Source: Alkalicoccus halolimnae
GTDB taxonomy: Bacteria > Bacillota > Bacilli > Bacillales > Salisediminibacteriaceae
Direction: 5' to 3'
NCBI RefSeq assembly: GCF_008014775.2
Contig: NZ_CP144914.1
Span: 186,001 to 250,000, forward strand
Length of the DNA: 64,000 nucleotides
Each line of letters starts with the position of its first letter. Within the stretch, counting starts at the first letter, position 1. A program made the position numbers and the translations under genes. Of the stretch, positions 35,086 through 44,324 are shown one piece after another. The notes beneath the pieces are model-generated. The model was given only the letters and a program-made list of their open reading frames with translations. It made no database searches and had not been told where the DNA came from.

Positions 35086-35709
35086 GGGATACAGAAACAG
35101 CTGCTGCATCAGTTTTTCAAGCGGCTTGATCCGGAAATTTCCTTTAACATTGTCTATTGGAACCACACTCGGAAAAAGTATGGGAAAGGCACCCCGGCTT
35201 TTACGCTGATGTTTACTGAATAGATCGCTGCTGGATGTTTCGTAATAGAGCCGAGCATCACGTTCGGCGAAGCGTATATGGATGGAAAGATCATGAAAAT
35301 TATCGAAAAGTTGTTAAAACCTTAAAAAGTCAGCCTGCTGCATACGATTACCCGCCGGAAAAAACAGCCGGTAGATCCGTGGATTCAAAAGTATATCTTT
35401 CCGGGAGGACATATTCCGTCTGTCCGTGAAATTATTTCGCTTTTCCCTGACTATGAGCTTTATCTGCAGGACGTGGAGAGTCTGCGTCTTCACTATGCAA
35501 AAACGCTTGACAGCTGGGCTTCACGCTTTGAAAAACATGTACCTGGGATCGAGCAGATGCACGACGAACGGTTTGTGAAAATGTGGCGGCTGTATCTCCA
35601 GTCCTCTGCGGCTTTTTTCCGGCTGGGAGGGCTGGATATTCACCAATTTGTGTTTACGAAAGGAGTAAATAACGAGCTTGAGTGTACGAGAAAGCACATA
35701 TATAAATAA
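35086..35709 (+). pseudogene. Decayed cyclopropane-fatty-acyl-phospholipid synthase gene
   Basis: Two parts of a CFA synthase remain. The N-terminal part reads QKQLLHQFFKRLDPEISFNI and VYWNHTRKKYGKGTPAFTL before a stop near 35222, then a shifted piece reads ITFGEAYMDG. The C-terminal part, in another frame from about 35371, reads VDPWIQKYIFPGGHIPSVRE, YELYLQDVESLRLHYAKTLD, HDERFVKMWRLYLQSSAAFF and IHQFVFTKGVNNELECTRKH. About 620 bases remain of an expected 1150-1200. The central SAM-binding domain is lost by deletion, with frameshifts on both sides. Intact enzymes methylenate membrane lipid double bonds. No start codon with a ribosome site remains. Confidence 0.85.
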
Positions 35710-35760
35710 ATGGACCTCCTCTGTTATCGTTATTAACTACAGGTGAAAAGGGTGGACAAA

Positions 35761-36567
35761 ATGAAAATAATTCTGCTGGCTGCAGCCGTCGTCATTTTCT
35801 TGTTACCGGGATGTGGAGGGCAGGAAGCAGAAACGCTGGAAAAGGAGTATGATATCTCCGGGAAAAATCTCGGTTCCCTGAGTCAGGAAAACGTTATTAC
35901 CGTTTTCGTTGAAGACAGCGAAGGGGGAGAAGAAATAAAAATGATCGACGTCAACGGACTGGACCGGAGAACGTATGAAGTGGAAGCCTATCAGCTGCTG
36001 CTTACTGAAAGGACGAGAGTTATTTCAAACGAAGGAGAAAAAGAAGTGAATCTGGGAGACAGCGGACTTGAGATGAACACAACCGCTTCTATACAGGTGA
36101 AGACGGAAGAAGAGTTCACCCGCGAAATTAGTTCTCGAAGGGATAATTATATTCTGTACGACCGCGACTTTCTGCCGGTGTATCATGCGGAAGAAATTCG
36201 GGTGGAACCCCTCGATATGGATCATTTTCATCATTTTGTGCTGAGTACGCTTCCCCCGGGCTACGGGAGCGGTTACCTCATTCTTTTTGTGGCGGACAGA
36301 GGCAGTGAAGAAGCGAAAAAATTCATGAAAAGGGAAGAAATGTCCGACGAAATAAAAAATTATAAGGAAAGTGACAGAAGAATCTGGGTTACTTTCTTCC
36401 CTGCTGAAGAGATGGAGCTGTTCGGGCAATCGGAAGAGTTTACGGAGTACCCCTATTATCTGATTTATAACGATGAACAGTTCCTCGCAAAGGAGCAGCA
36501 ATGGGAGCAGGTTCTGGAATACTTCCGCTCCACTTATAACCAGGAGAGTTCCGGTGCCTCCCTGTGA
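35761..36567 (+). CDS. Predicted lipoprotein, paralogue of the one at 28941
   Basis: The protein has 268 residues from ATG 35761, with AAAAGGGTGG 5 bases upstream. It has a signal with lipobox LPGC (Cys18) and an acidic mature domain. It shares YDISGKNLG, YEVEAYQLLL, DRDFLPVYHAEEI, HHFVLSTL and YPYYLIYNDEQ...VLEYFRS with the 28941 lipoprotein, roughly one third identity by eye over most of the length. It should be anchored at the outer membrane face. The family is not recognised. A terminator follows directly. Confidence 0.75.
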   Translation: MKIILLAAAVVIFLLPGCGGQEAETLEKEYDISGKNLGSLSQENVITVFVEDSEGGEEIKMIDVNGLDRRTYEVEAYQLLLTERTRVISNEGEKEVNLGDSGLEMNTTASIQVKTEEEFTREISSRRDNYILYDRDFLPVYHAEEIRVEPLDMDHFHHFVLSTLPPGYGSGYLILFVADRGSEEAKKFMKREEMSDEIKNYKESDRRIWVTFFPAEEMELFGQSEEFTEYPYYLIYNDEQFLAKEQQWEQVLEYFRSTYNQESSGASL

Positions 36568-36574
36568 AGTTTTC

Positions 36575-36606
36575 AGGAGCTGGCGCCCGGAACAGCTCCT
36601 TTTTTA
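36575..36606 (+). terminator. Terminator after the lipoprotein gene
   Basis: AGGAGCTG pairs with CAGCTCCT, followed by T6, 7 bases past the stop codon. Confidence 0.85.
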
Positions 36607-36653
36607 TTGTCCGAGTTTACATTGAGTATGGATTAAAGAGCGCATGAGGCTCC

Positions 36654-38996
36654 TTATTCATGGTATTTTTTCAGCACTTCCTGTAAAGGGATGCGGTTAA
36701 TTTTCCGGCGGCTGAGGTAGGTGCTTATAAAGAAAATAAGCAGCAGTATGCCAAGCGTTATACCGAGGGATACGGGTTCAAACCGGAGAGGCAGAATGAC
36801 CCCGTAACCGGCAAAAAAGGCGACCATCAGCCGGAGTATTAAAAGAGCGATCGGGATACTGATCAGGTAGGAAAGCAGTGCGTAGACAAAGTAACTGTTT
36901 AAAATCATGCCGTTGACTTCACGACGGTTGTAGCCCATGACTTTCAACAGGGAAATCGCGTAGTAGTTTTTTTCGACTGTGAAAGAAGTAAGGACAAATA
37001 AAATGCTGGCAGCTATAATGCCGGAACCGCCGACCATAATGTTTGTCATCAGATACATATAGCCTTCCAGCGACTCGTTCTGATCAATCAGTCCCTCTTT
37101 GCTGATAACCGCTGCAAAATCTGCATCTGGAGGGGAGGAAAGAGAATAAATACCGCTGTAAAGTTCAGCCGACTGTTCGTCCGTCAGAATAAGACTCAGC
37201 GTTTCCCGGGCAAAATAAACTTTGTCGGAAACATATTCCTCCGCCACTCCCCGGACAGTGACTTCCACCTCTTCCTGATCCATCCCAATCAGAATGGTAT
37301 CTCCAATGTCGACTCCGAATTTCATGCGCATTGTTTCGGAAATGACAACGCCGTCTTCTATTTCCCGGGTAATATCGTTCCCGTTTTCGTCGTAAAGGTG
37401 GTGAAGGTCATTGCCAGGTTCCAGGCCTTGAAGAACTACGTTTTCCCCTTTAAAAGAGCCATACGGATATACGAGAAATTTCTCCGCGTCTTCCGGAATA
37501 CCCGGTGCTTCACTTAAAGGGTCCAGATAGGCTTCATACTGATAGCCGGTTTTTTCCAGGTGTTCGGTCGTCAGGCGTTCCATCATGCCGTTCATCATAA
37601 AAGCAAAAAGAATGAGAATTGTCGCAAACATGATGCCGAGAAAAAAGATGAGAAAACTGCCTGTACTCCGCACAGCGTGGAGGTATTTAAATTTCACTGA
37701 TCCCCGGGCACCACGGAGCATTCTGCTGACAAAACGGGTGAGGAAATTGATGGAATGGCTTTCTTTCGGATTAAGCAGTTCCAGCGGCTGTTCTCCGAGG
37801 ATACGGGAAATAATCAGGGCGGAAACAGCTGCAAAGAAAAAGAAAGGGACAAGAATCGCCGCAGAAAAGACTTCCAGCTGCTGGGCAATAGGTACTTCCG
37901 GAAGCAGATAAAATTCCAGATACAGATTTTTCAGCGGTTCAGCAGAAAGAAAACCGAAAATGTACCCGAGTACGAGCATAAAAAAAGCAAGAAGCATCAG
38001 GGAGAGATAATAAGGAAGAGCGATTTTTGTCCGGCTGTACCCGAGTGCTTTCAATATGCCGATCTGACCTCTTTCTGCCTGCAGGAGGTTATGCATCATC
38101 AAGGAAACGATAATAACAGCAATGGAAGCAATAAAGATGCTCAGGCCAAGAGCCATGATTTTACCGCTGGATAGCTCGTCATAAATGGCTCCGCTACGGA
38201 AGTTCGTCTCGGTATCAATGATCTGGACTACGAAATCCGTATCTCCGCTTTCATAGGTGAGAGCTGTTTCGGCGTTCGTCCAGATGCCTGCCAGGCGGAA
38301 CTCTTCATCTTCGCTCAATGCTTCGTAGGTTTCGTCGGTGAAAAGAAAAAGCGTCTGCATGCCGGTATCCAGTGTGAAACTGTCGTCGAACATCGGCAGT
38401 GTGTAATCGGGAAAGAGAACAAATCCTGTGATCGTATAGTCTTCTCCGTGCAGAGTAAAAGAATCACCAATATCGAGTCCGTTTTTATCGGCGTAAATTT
38501 TTGTGAGAGCGATGTGATTTTCCTCTTCCGGTTTCCGGCCCTCCTGAATAAAGGAGCGGTTAATCGTTTCAGAATCCTTGAGCGCCATTGCTTTATGGCC
38601 GGCACCAGGATCGTCAAAATGGATTTCTTTTATCTCCCGGAGCTCCAGGCGGGTTCCATCGTTTTCCTCCTCGAACGCTTCGATTCTCTCTTCCATCAGC
38701 TCGTAGAAAAAAGCGTCGTCAGCCTGCTTCATGTGATGAAGCGTAAACAGTCCCTCTTCGGAAAAGGCAGCGTCTTCGGATGTCTGGATTTCTCTTTCGG
38801 TCAGCTGATTCATCATTTCCACAGCGAAATCTTCCTGGTTATACTCCTCCAGAAACGTTTCTGTCGGTTCTTCAATGCCGCTGATACCGTAAAACATCAT
38901 AGTGTAAATAAAGGAGCTGAGAATAATAATGATACTGATGGCTGTGAGCTGCATCCACTTTTTTGACAGGGTCCTCCGCACATTTTTCAGAAGCAT
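36654..38996 (-). CDS. ABC transporter permease, FtsX/MacB superfamily
   Basis: This is a 780-residue protein from ATG 38996, with GGAG 7 bases upstream. A longer frame to 39032 would overlap the ATPase gene. It has an N-terminal helix, a large extracytoplasmic domain (about residues 40-240), three helices forming the first FtsX domain, a middle helix, a second exterior domain and a last FtsX domain ending RRKINRIPLQEVLKKYHE. That tail is typical of this family. With the ATPase it forms a type VII ABC mechanotransmission or export complex, perhaps moving a lipid, lipoprotein or peptide. The substrate is unknown. Confidence 0.87.
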   Translation of the reverse strand: MLLKNVRRTLSKKWMQLTAISIIIILSSFIYTMMFYGISGIEEPTETFLEEYNQEDFAVEMMNQLTEREIQTSEDAAFSEEGLFTLHHMKQADDAFFYELMEERIEAFEEENDGTRLELREIKEIHFDDPGAGHKAMALKDSETINRSFIQEGRKPEEENHIALTKIYADKNGLDIGDSFTLHGEDYTITGFVLFPDYTLPMFDDSFTLDTGMQTLFLFTDETYEALSEDEEFRLAGIWTNAETALTYESGDTDFVVQIIDTETNFRSGAIYDELSSGKIMALGLSIFIASIAVIIVSLMMHNLLQAERGQIGILKALGYSRTKIALPYYLSLMLLAFFMLVLGYIFGFLSAEPLKNLYLEFYLLPEVPIAQQLEVFSAAILVPFFFFAAVSALIISRILGEQPLELLNPKESHSINFLTRFVSRMLRGARGSVKFKYLHAVRSTGSFLIFFLGIMFATILILFAFMMNGMMERLTTEHLEKTGYQYEAYLDPLSEAPGIPEDAEKFLVYPYGSFKGENVVLQGLEPGNDLHHLYDENGNDITREIEDGVVISETMRMKFGVDIGDTILIGMDQEEVEVTVRGVAEEYVSDKVYFARETLSLILTDEQSAELYSGIYSLSSPPDADFAAVISKEGLIDQNESLEGYMYLMTNIMVGGSGIIAASILFVLTSFTVEKNYYAISLLKVMGYNRREVNGMILNSYFVYALLSYLISIPIALLILRLMVAFFAGYGVILPLRFEPVSLGITLGILLLIFFISTYLSRRKINRIPLQEVLKKYHE

Positions 38997-39006
38997 GCTC
39001 CCACTC

Positions 39007-39705
39007 CTAACCCCAGCGGATATCCTGGGCATCTTTTTTCACAGCGTTATGACGCAGGTCGGTAATTTCCCCGGAGTTCATCTTAATTACTTTGTCCGCC
39101 ATTTCCGAAATACCGGTATTGTGAGTAATAACGACGACCGTTTTTTTATAGTCTTCATTCAGTTCCTGAAGCAGTCGCAGCACCTTTTTTGAGTTTGCTT
39201 CATCAAGAGATCCTGTTGGTTCATCGCAGAAAATAATATCCGGATTTTTGGCGAGACTCCGGGCGACGGAAACACGGAGCTGTTCCCCGCCGGAAAGCTG
39301 ATGAGGGTATTTGTCCCGAGCTTCCCTGAGGCCTACTTTTCCGAGAAGTTCGTCCACATCCAGGGGAGCGCTGCCGATGTCGGCACCGATCTGTACATTT
39401 TCGTAAGCCGTCAAATTCTGCAGCAGGTTGTACTGCTGAAAAATAAAACCAAGATGTTCCCGACGGAAGACTGTCATCTGATCAGTTGAGAGACGGGTGA
39501 GTTCCTTATCCCGGAAGTAAATTGTGCCGCTGCTCACAGAGTCCAGGCCGCTGATGACGTTAAGCAGTGTACTTTTGCCGCTTCCGCTCGGACCGAGAAT
39601 AACGACAAATTCCCCTTCTTCAATCGTTACGCTCACGTGCCTTAAGGCATGGGTTTCCACTTCACCGCTTTTGTACACTTTACCAACATCAGTCATGGTG
39701 ATCAT
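39007..39705 (-). CDS. ABC transporter ATPase, MacB/LolD type
   Basis: The protein has 232 residues from ATG 39705 behind GAGGGAGGG. It contains Walker A GPSGSGKST, Q-loop FIFQQYNLLQNLTAYENV, signature LSGGEQLRVSVARSLA, Walker B IIFCDEPTGSLDE and the switch His in VVVITHNTG. The signature has LR where QQR is usual, a minor change. It energises the large FtsX-type permease encoded 10 bases downstream. The pair is probably one transcript. Confidence 0.92.
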   Translation of the reverse strand: MITMTDVGKVYKSGEVETHALRHVSVTIEEGEFVVILGPSGSGKSTLLNVISGLDSVSSGTIYFRDKELTRLSTDQMTVFRREHLGFIFQQYNLLQNLTAYENVQIGADIGSAPLDVDELLGKVGLREARDKYPHQLSGGEQLRVSVARSLAKNPDIIFCDEPTGSLDEANSKKVLRLLQELNEDYKKTVVVITHNTGISEMADKVIKMNSGEITDLRHNAVKKDAQDIRWG

Positions 39706-39842
39706 ACCGGTCCCTCCCTCAACGAAAAAATGAAAAGGCATCTGCTTTTATTATAGCCGAAGTGATGAATAAAAAGGGATGAAAATACCAAAAAAAGTAA
39801 GATTATAAACTGAATTTGTTATAGCTTTTCTTTTCTATGAAC

Positions 39843-40150
39843 AGCGCTGTTAATGTTCGTTGTTAATTGTTATTAAGAAGCTTCACTGCAAAGGACCTTG
39901 CATGAAGGAAATAACCGGGTGGACTTTCGTTCGGCGGGATCTTCCTACCTCCTTCCTCACGGGCCAGTTTTCGATTCATTTTTGTAAACGATAGAAAAAG
40001 AGGTATGCTTTTTATGAAAGAAGTTTCTATGATTTTAGAAACGAAAGCCAAGCCGATTTTTCGAGACGTCATCGGAAATGAAGAAAGCTTGAAGATTTTC
40101 CCGGACGTAAGGAGAGACAGGTAAAGTCTTTCTCCGCAGCAAGTGAAGAA
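39843..40150 (+). repeat. Diverged partial copy of the long non-coding repeat
   Basis: The segment begins GCGCTGTTAATG, then keeps degraded versions of the left half of the family: AACCGGGTGGACTTTCG, CGGGATCTTCC, CCTCACGGGCC, GAAGATTTTCCCGGACG and TCTTTCTCCGCAGCAAG. The right half is absent. It occupies most of the 640-base gap between the ATPase gene and aroQ; nothing else is recognised there. Confidence 0.6.
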
Positions 40151-40344
40151 AAAAGCTGCAAAAGCACTGAAATAGAGCAATTGACTTTAGCTTTGGCTTT
40201 TTATTAAATTGACGGGAGAAAGGACAAAACTATATACTTTCAATACAGTTTCCTGCAAAAGGACAGTAATCATAAGTATTGTGCGCCTGACGGGGGCTGC
40301 GAGGCCATAATATAGCTCAAAACTGCATAAGAAGGAGTGAAAGC

Positions 40345-40782
40345 ATGAAAAAAATAGTGGTGCTTCAAGGCGTTAACCTTAACATGTTCGGAAAACGCGA
40401 CCCTGAAATCTATGGCACGGTGACGCTTGACGAAATTAACAGCAGGCTGCAAGAGACAGGAGCAGATCTGAATATGAATATAGAAACGTTTCAAACAAAC
40501 AGTGAGGGAGAGATGGTGGAACGTATTCACAAGGGATTCACAGACAAAGTGGATGGAGTGATCATTAATGCCGGAGCATGGACTCATTACAGCTACGCGA
40601 TCCGTGATGCTCTGGATATTCTGGAAGTACCTTTCGTCGAAGTGCATTTATCGAATATTCATGCAAGAGATGCATTCCGGCATAAATCAGTATTTGCCGA
40701 TATCGCCCAGGGGCAGATAAGCGGCTTTGGAATAGAGAGCTACACACTTGGACTGAAGGCGCTGCAGCCGCTCATGAAGTAA
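40345..40782 (+). CDS. aroQ: 3-dehydroquinate dehydratase, type II
   Basis: The 145-residue protein has the compact type II fold motifs: LQGVNLNMFGKRDPEIYGTV at the N terminus (catalytic Tyr near residue 23), NSEGEMVERIH, GVIINAGAWTHYSYAIRDAL and VEVHLSNIHARDAFRHKSVF. It dehydrates 3-dehydroquinate to 3-dehydroshikimate in the shikimate pathway, in the cytoplasm. The start follows GAAGGAG. It is followed 30 bases later by shikimate kinase, so two steps of the same pathway are co-transcribed. The other aro genes are not in the window. Confidence 0.96.
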   Translation: MKKIVVLQGVNLNMFGKRDPEIYGTVTLDEINSRLQETGADLNMNIETFQTNSEGEMVERIHKGFTDKVDGVIINAGAWTHYSYAIRDALDILEVPFVEVHLSNIHARDAFRHKSVFADIAQGQISGFGIESYTLGLKALQPLMK

Positions 40783-40812
40783 AACAGCTGCAGCAGAGAA
40801 AGGAAGGTTTTG

Positions 40813-41343
40813 ATGGAAAATAAACATATCGCAGGAGAAAAAAACCTGATACTGATAGGCTTTATGGGCGTTGGAAAAACAACTATAGGAGAAGAAACAG
40901 CAAGAAAACTCGGACGTCCTTTTATCGATATCGATAAGGAAATAGAAGTGGCTTTTGGGATGCCGATTACGCAGATATTTAAAGAACATGGAGAAAAAGC
41001 ATTTCGCAGCAAAGAAAAAGAACTCATCAAATATTATATTGAAGAAAATGGGAAAATTCTTTCCATGGGAGGGGGAGCGTTTCTTCGTGAAGATATAAGG
41101 CAGCTCTGCTTAAACACCTCTACTGTCATCTTTCTCGATACGTCCTGGGAGGTATGGGAGAAGAGAATGCACACTCTTATTGATACACGGCCGATCCTGC
41201 AGAAACTCAGTGTCCCCGAAATCAAAGATCTTTTTTATGAAAGAAAAGAGATTTACAGCTCCCATCACCTTCGTGTCGATACCGATAAACTCACCCCGCC
41301 GCAGACAGCGGACTATATCATTGAGGTATTGAAGCTGCAGTAG
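40813..41343 (+). CDS. aroK: Shikimate kinase
   Basis: The enzyme has 176 residues from ATG 40813, behind AAAGGAAGG. It has P-loop GFMGVGKTTIGEETARKLGR near residue 20, the shikimate-binding DIDKEIE, and GEKAFRSKEKELI. The GGGAFLR motif and the lid region DTRPILQKL follow. It phosphorylates shikimate at O3 using ATP. It pairs with the upstream dehydroquinate dehydratase gene. The length is typical. No terminator is obvious directly after it. Confidence 0.94.
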   Translation: MENKHIAGEKNLILIGFMGVGKTTIGEETARKLGRPFIDIDKEIEVAFGMPITQIFKEHGEKAFRSKEKELIKYYIEENGKILSMGGGAFLREDIRQLCLNTSTVIFLDTSWEVWEKRMHTLIDTRPILQKLSVPEIKDLFYERKEIYSSHHLRVDTDKLTPPQTADYIIEVLKLQ

Positions 41344-41428
41344 AGAGGGGAAGGTTTGCCATTTACATAAACCGGGAATTCCACCTACTAAACAGTATTA
41401 TTTGAATAATGAAAGGAGGTTTTCTCTA

Positions 41429-41614
41429 ATGGCAGGAGGAAAGGAAGATAAAGCAAAAGGCATGGGTGAAAAAGCAAAAGGTGTTGCCAAGGAAAAGACG
41501 GGAGAAGCGACAAATAACGAAAAAATGAAGCGTGAAGGAAAGAGCGAAAAAACAAAAGGCAAAGCGAAGGAAAAAACAGGCGATGTGAAGGAAAACCTTA
41601 AGAAAGACAACTAA
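41429..41614 (+). CDS. CsbD-family stress protein
   Basis: The 61-residue protein starts at ATG 41429 after AAAGGAGG. It is highly charged and made of repeats: GGKEDKAKGMGEKAKGVAKE, KTGEATNNEKMKREGKSEKT and KGKAKEKTGDVKENLKKD. This is the CsbD composition (Lys, Glu, Gly, Ala-rich, no hydrophobic core). Bacillus csbD belongs to the sigma-B general stress regulon, so this gene is probably stress-induced. Its molecular role is unknown. A terminator follows. Confidence 0.88.
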   Translation: MAGGKEDKAKGMGEKAKGVAKEKTGEATNNEKMKREGKSEKTKGKAKEKTGDVKENLKKDN

Positions 41615-41640
41615 TACGAGAGAGCCGCACGTATTTCAGG

Positions 41641-41678
41641 AGATAGTCCCACTGCTTTGCGGACTATCTTCTTTTTTA
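41641..41678 (+). terminator. Terminator after csbD-like gene
   Basis: AGATAGTCC pairs with GGACTATCT, followed by TCTTTTTTT, 27 bases past the stop. Confidence 0.85.
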
Positions 41679-41794
41679 TAGTTTGCGAATGGGCAGGTTC
41701 AAAAACCGTTCTGCAAAGGTATGACTCTAAGCGGAAAAACCATCCTTGACTAATAGACGAATAAATTAATAAAACGTATAAGGAAGGTGAAATC

Positions 41795-42328
41795 ATGCAG
41801 TGGGAAGTGAACGGTAAAACATTGGAAGTGGCTCATGGAGACATCGCTGCTCAGCATGATATAGCCGCAGTTGTTAACGCGGCGAACGCTGAACTGCTTA
41901 CCGGGGGAGGCGTGGCCGGAGCGCTCCACCGGGCTGCCGGGCCGGAACTGGCAGCTGCCGGAGACAAGTACGCTCCGATTTCTCCTGGAGAAGCGGTCAT
42001 TACCCCGGCATTCAAACTGCCCAATGACGGTGTGATTCACTGTCTCGGACCGGTCTACGGGAGGGATAAGCCGGAAGATGATCTTTTACGAAGCTGCTAC
42101 GAACAAGCGCTTGATCTGGCAGAAAAAGAAAAGTTGAGCAGCATCGCTTTTCCTGCCTTATCAGCCGGAGCTTTCGGCTATCCGTTCGAAGAAGCGCTCG
42201 ATGTCGCTGTACCGGCAGTATTGGGGAAACTGACCGGTCTCAAAAATGTCGATGTGGTTCGTTTTGTGTTGTTCAGCAAGAAGGAAGCAGAGCTTTATGA
42301 AGATTATATCAATAGAAAATTAGCTTAG
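41795..42328 (+). CDS. Macro-domain protein (ADP-ribose-binding hydrolase)
   Basis: The 177-residue protein is a single macro domain: AAVVNAANAELLTGGGVAGA near residue 25, PGEAVITPAFKLPNDGVIHC, VYGRDKPEDDLLRSCYEQAL and SIAFPALSAGAFGYPFEEAL near 125. These match the YmdB/MacroD-type loops that hydrolyse O-acetyl-ADP-ribose or remove ADP-ribose from proteins. The Asn-Ala-Ala-Asn and GGGV residues needed for catalysis are present. It is a single gene with its own terminator. No partner ADP-ribosyltransferase adjoins it. Confidence 0.9.
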   Translation: MQWEVNGKTLEVAHGDIAAQHDIAAVVNAANAELLTGGGVAGALHRAAGPELAAAGDKYAPISPGEAVITPAFKLPNDGVIHCLGPVYGRDKPEDDLLRSCYEQALDLAEKEKLSSIAFPALSAGAFGYPFEEALDVAVPAVLGKLTGLKNVDVVRFVLFSKKEAELYEDYINRKLA

Positions 42329-42331
42329 AAG

Positions 42332-42362
42332 CGACGGCTCCCACGGGGGCTGTCTTTTTTTA
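42332..42362 (+). terminator. Terminator after the macro-domain gene
   Basis: GACGGCTCCC pairs with GGGGCTGTC around ACG, followed by T7. Confidence 0.8.
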
Positions 42363-42420
42363 ATTTCGTGTAGGTTCTATTTCCTATTTTCGTTATAATG
42401 AAAGAAAAGGGGGACGGGTT

Positions 42421-43548
42421 ATGGGACGTTATATTGCTGAGACGGGCGTTCTTCTGCTGCTTTGGCTGCTTCTTCTGACTCAGATCACAGCAATTCCGGC
42501 AGCGGAACCACTTTTTTATACAGGAGCGGCCGGATTCTGGCTCGTTTATTTTTCCCTCCCTCTTTGGAAACGAAAGAGCTTTGCCGTTTCTCTCATGACC
42601 ACTTTCTATGCAGGGGTTCACGTACTTTTTTTTCAGGAGGAAGGGCTCACCGGTTTTCTTCTATACCCGGCGCTGCTTTTTTTAGGAGCGTCGGAAATGG
42701 GTAGAGACCGCTGGGTGCTTCCGGTTCTGACTGGAGCCGGTCTCGTACCGGTGATGTTTCTGAATGACGGCAGTCAGGGAGCGGCGCTTGTTTATCTTCT
42801 AAGCCTGTGCTCACTCGGTTTTGCGCTGTATTTATGGACCAGGGAAAAAGCAGTGAACCTTCATATGCAGGAAAAAACAGCGGAAGCACTGCGGCAGTAC
42901 AGGCAGATGAAGCGGCAGCTTTTTGATCAGGACACAGAAGTACGCCAGGAGGAAAGAGTGCGCATCGCAAGAGATATACATGACGCTGTCGGACATCAGC
43001 TTACTTCGCTTGTTATGCAGCTCGAAATGATGGAGCGAAGCACAGCGGATGCTGATCTGGAAAAACCGATCCGGGAAGCGAAGCAGTCGGCCCGCAGTGC
43101 GCTGAACGATACGCGTGAGGCCGTCCGTCAGTTCCGATCGGAAGAACTGCCCGGAGGGATGAATGCCGTATTGTATCTGCTGAGAAAGCTGGAGCGAGAA
43201 TCGCACATGACGGTGCATCTGGAAACGAGAGAAGGGATTCTTTCTGCTCCGCTCACGAATGAACAGAACGTACTTATTTATCGTTTTATCCAGGAAGGAA
43301 TGACGAATGCGATGCGTCACGCCCGCACGCGGGAAGTGTGGATTATGCTGAGTCTCCTTGCCGGACGGGAGGTTCATATGAAAATGGAAAACCGGCTCCA
43401 TGAAAGAACAGCGGAAACAGAAGGGTCAGGCCTGCTCGGGCTCCGGGAAAGATTCCAGGCGCTCGAAGGAAGTTTCCGGTCAGAGGCAGGGACAGCCGCA
43501 TTTATCATTGAAGGAAAGTTTCCGCTTAAAAAGGAGGAACTGCAATGA
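42421..43548 (+). CDS. Sensor histidine kinase, NarX/DesK-like (HisKA_3)
   Basis: The 375-residue kinase has about five or six membrane helices in residues 1-145 and no large exterior domain, as in intramembrane-sensing kinases. A linker coiled coil leads to the HisKA_3 domain with phospho-His in RIARDIHDAVGHQLTSLVMQ. The HATPase N box is FIQEGMTNAMRHA, with a late G box SGLLGLRERF. It overlaps the regulator gene by four bases. With the ABC exporter genes downstream it resembles the LiaS/BceS-like or YvfT-type sets that respond to membrane-active compounds; the signal is inferred. Confidence 0.9.
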   Translation: MGRYIAETGVLLLLWLLLLTQITAIPAAEPLFYTGAAGFWLVYFSLPLWKRKSFAVSLMTTFYAGVHVLFFQEEGLTGFLLYPALLFLGASEMGRDRWVLPVLTGAGLVPVMFLNDGSQGAALVYLLSLCSLGFALYLWTREKAVNLHMQEKTAEALRQYRQMKRQLFDQDTEVRQEERVRIARDIHDAVGHQLTSLVMQLEMMERSTADADLEKPIREAKQSARSALNDTREAVRQFRSEELPGGMNAVLYLLRKLERESHMTVHLETREGILSAPLTNEQNVLIYRFIQEGMTNAMRHARTREVWIMLSLLAGREVHMKMENRLHERTAETEGSGLLGLRERFQALEGSFRSEAGTAAFIIEGKFPLKKEELQ

Positions 43549-44192
43549 GGCCTTACCGCGTTCTGCTTGCAGAGGATCAGACGATCGTCCGCCAGGGATT
43601 GAAAATGATGATGGAGGAAGCAGGTACCTTCCGGGTCGTCGAGGAAGCTGCGGACGGAAGAGAGGCGGTGAAAGCAGCGCACCCGCATGCTGTCGATCTC
43701 GTTGTACTGGATATTCGAATGCCGGTTATGACGGGACTCGAAGCAGCCAGAGACATTCTGAAAAACTATCCGGATCTCCCTGTGTTGATGCTGACGACGT
43801 TTGATGACGATGAATATGCGCTCGAAGCACTCTCCTACGGGGCAAAAGGCTACATGCTGAAAGATGCCGATGCATCGAGACTGCTGCTTGCTATGACAAA
43901 GGCAGTGGAAGGCGGGATCAGTCTCGATGAAGGGGTGGCCGGCCGCATCGTACCGAAACTGATGGGGGAGAGACCTGTTCGGGGGCCGGATGAAAACGAG
44001 ATCCCGCTGACAAAAAGAGAGGTGTCTATTGCAGCACTCATCGGTGAAGGAAAGAGCAACCAGGAAATTGCAGCCGAACTGTTTTTATCGGTGGGAACCG
44101 TGAAAAATCATATATCCGTCATTCTCGATAAGCTGGAGCTGAGAGACCGGACCCAGCTTGCGATCTATGCTTTGAAAAATCGTCTCGTATAA
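43545..44192 (+). CDS. LuxR/NarL-family response regulator
   Basis: The 215-residue regulator has a receiver with acidic EDQ pair, phospho-Asp in LVVLDIRMPVMTG (about residue 55) and Lys in GAKGYMLKDA. The C-terminal LuxR helix-turn-helix is TKREVSIAALIGEGKSNQEI followed by AAELFLSVGTVKNHI. It is translated from an ATGA overlap with the kinase stop. It probably controls the ABC-2 exporter genes that start 130 bases downstream. Confidence 0.93.
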   Translation: MRPYRVLLAEDQTIVRQGLKMMMEEAGTFRVVEEAADGREAVKAAHPHAVDLVVLDIRMPVMTGLEAARDILKNYPDLPVLMLTTFDDDEYALEALSYGAKGYMLKDADASRLLLAMTKAVEGGISLDEGVAGRIVPKLMGERPVRGPDENEIPLTKREVSIAALIGEGKSNQEIAAELFLSVGTVKNHISVILDKLELRDRTQLAIYALKNRLV

Positions 44193-44324
44193 AATGCGGG
44201 GCGTTTTTTTGAAATCATGACGCAGGTCATACTTTTTCCAATGAAAAGATGACCCGGGCTACATCCACAGCAGAGTGTTTTGTTTCATACTACAGGTAAC
44301 AGATAACAGGGGAGGATGCGGGCG

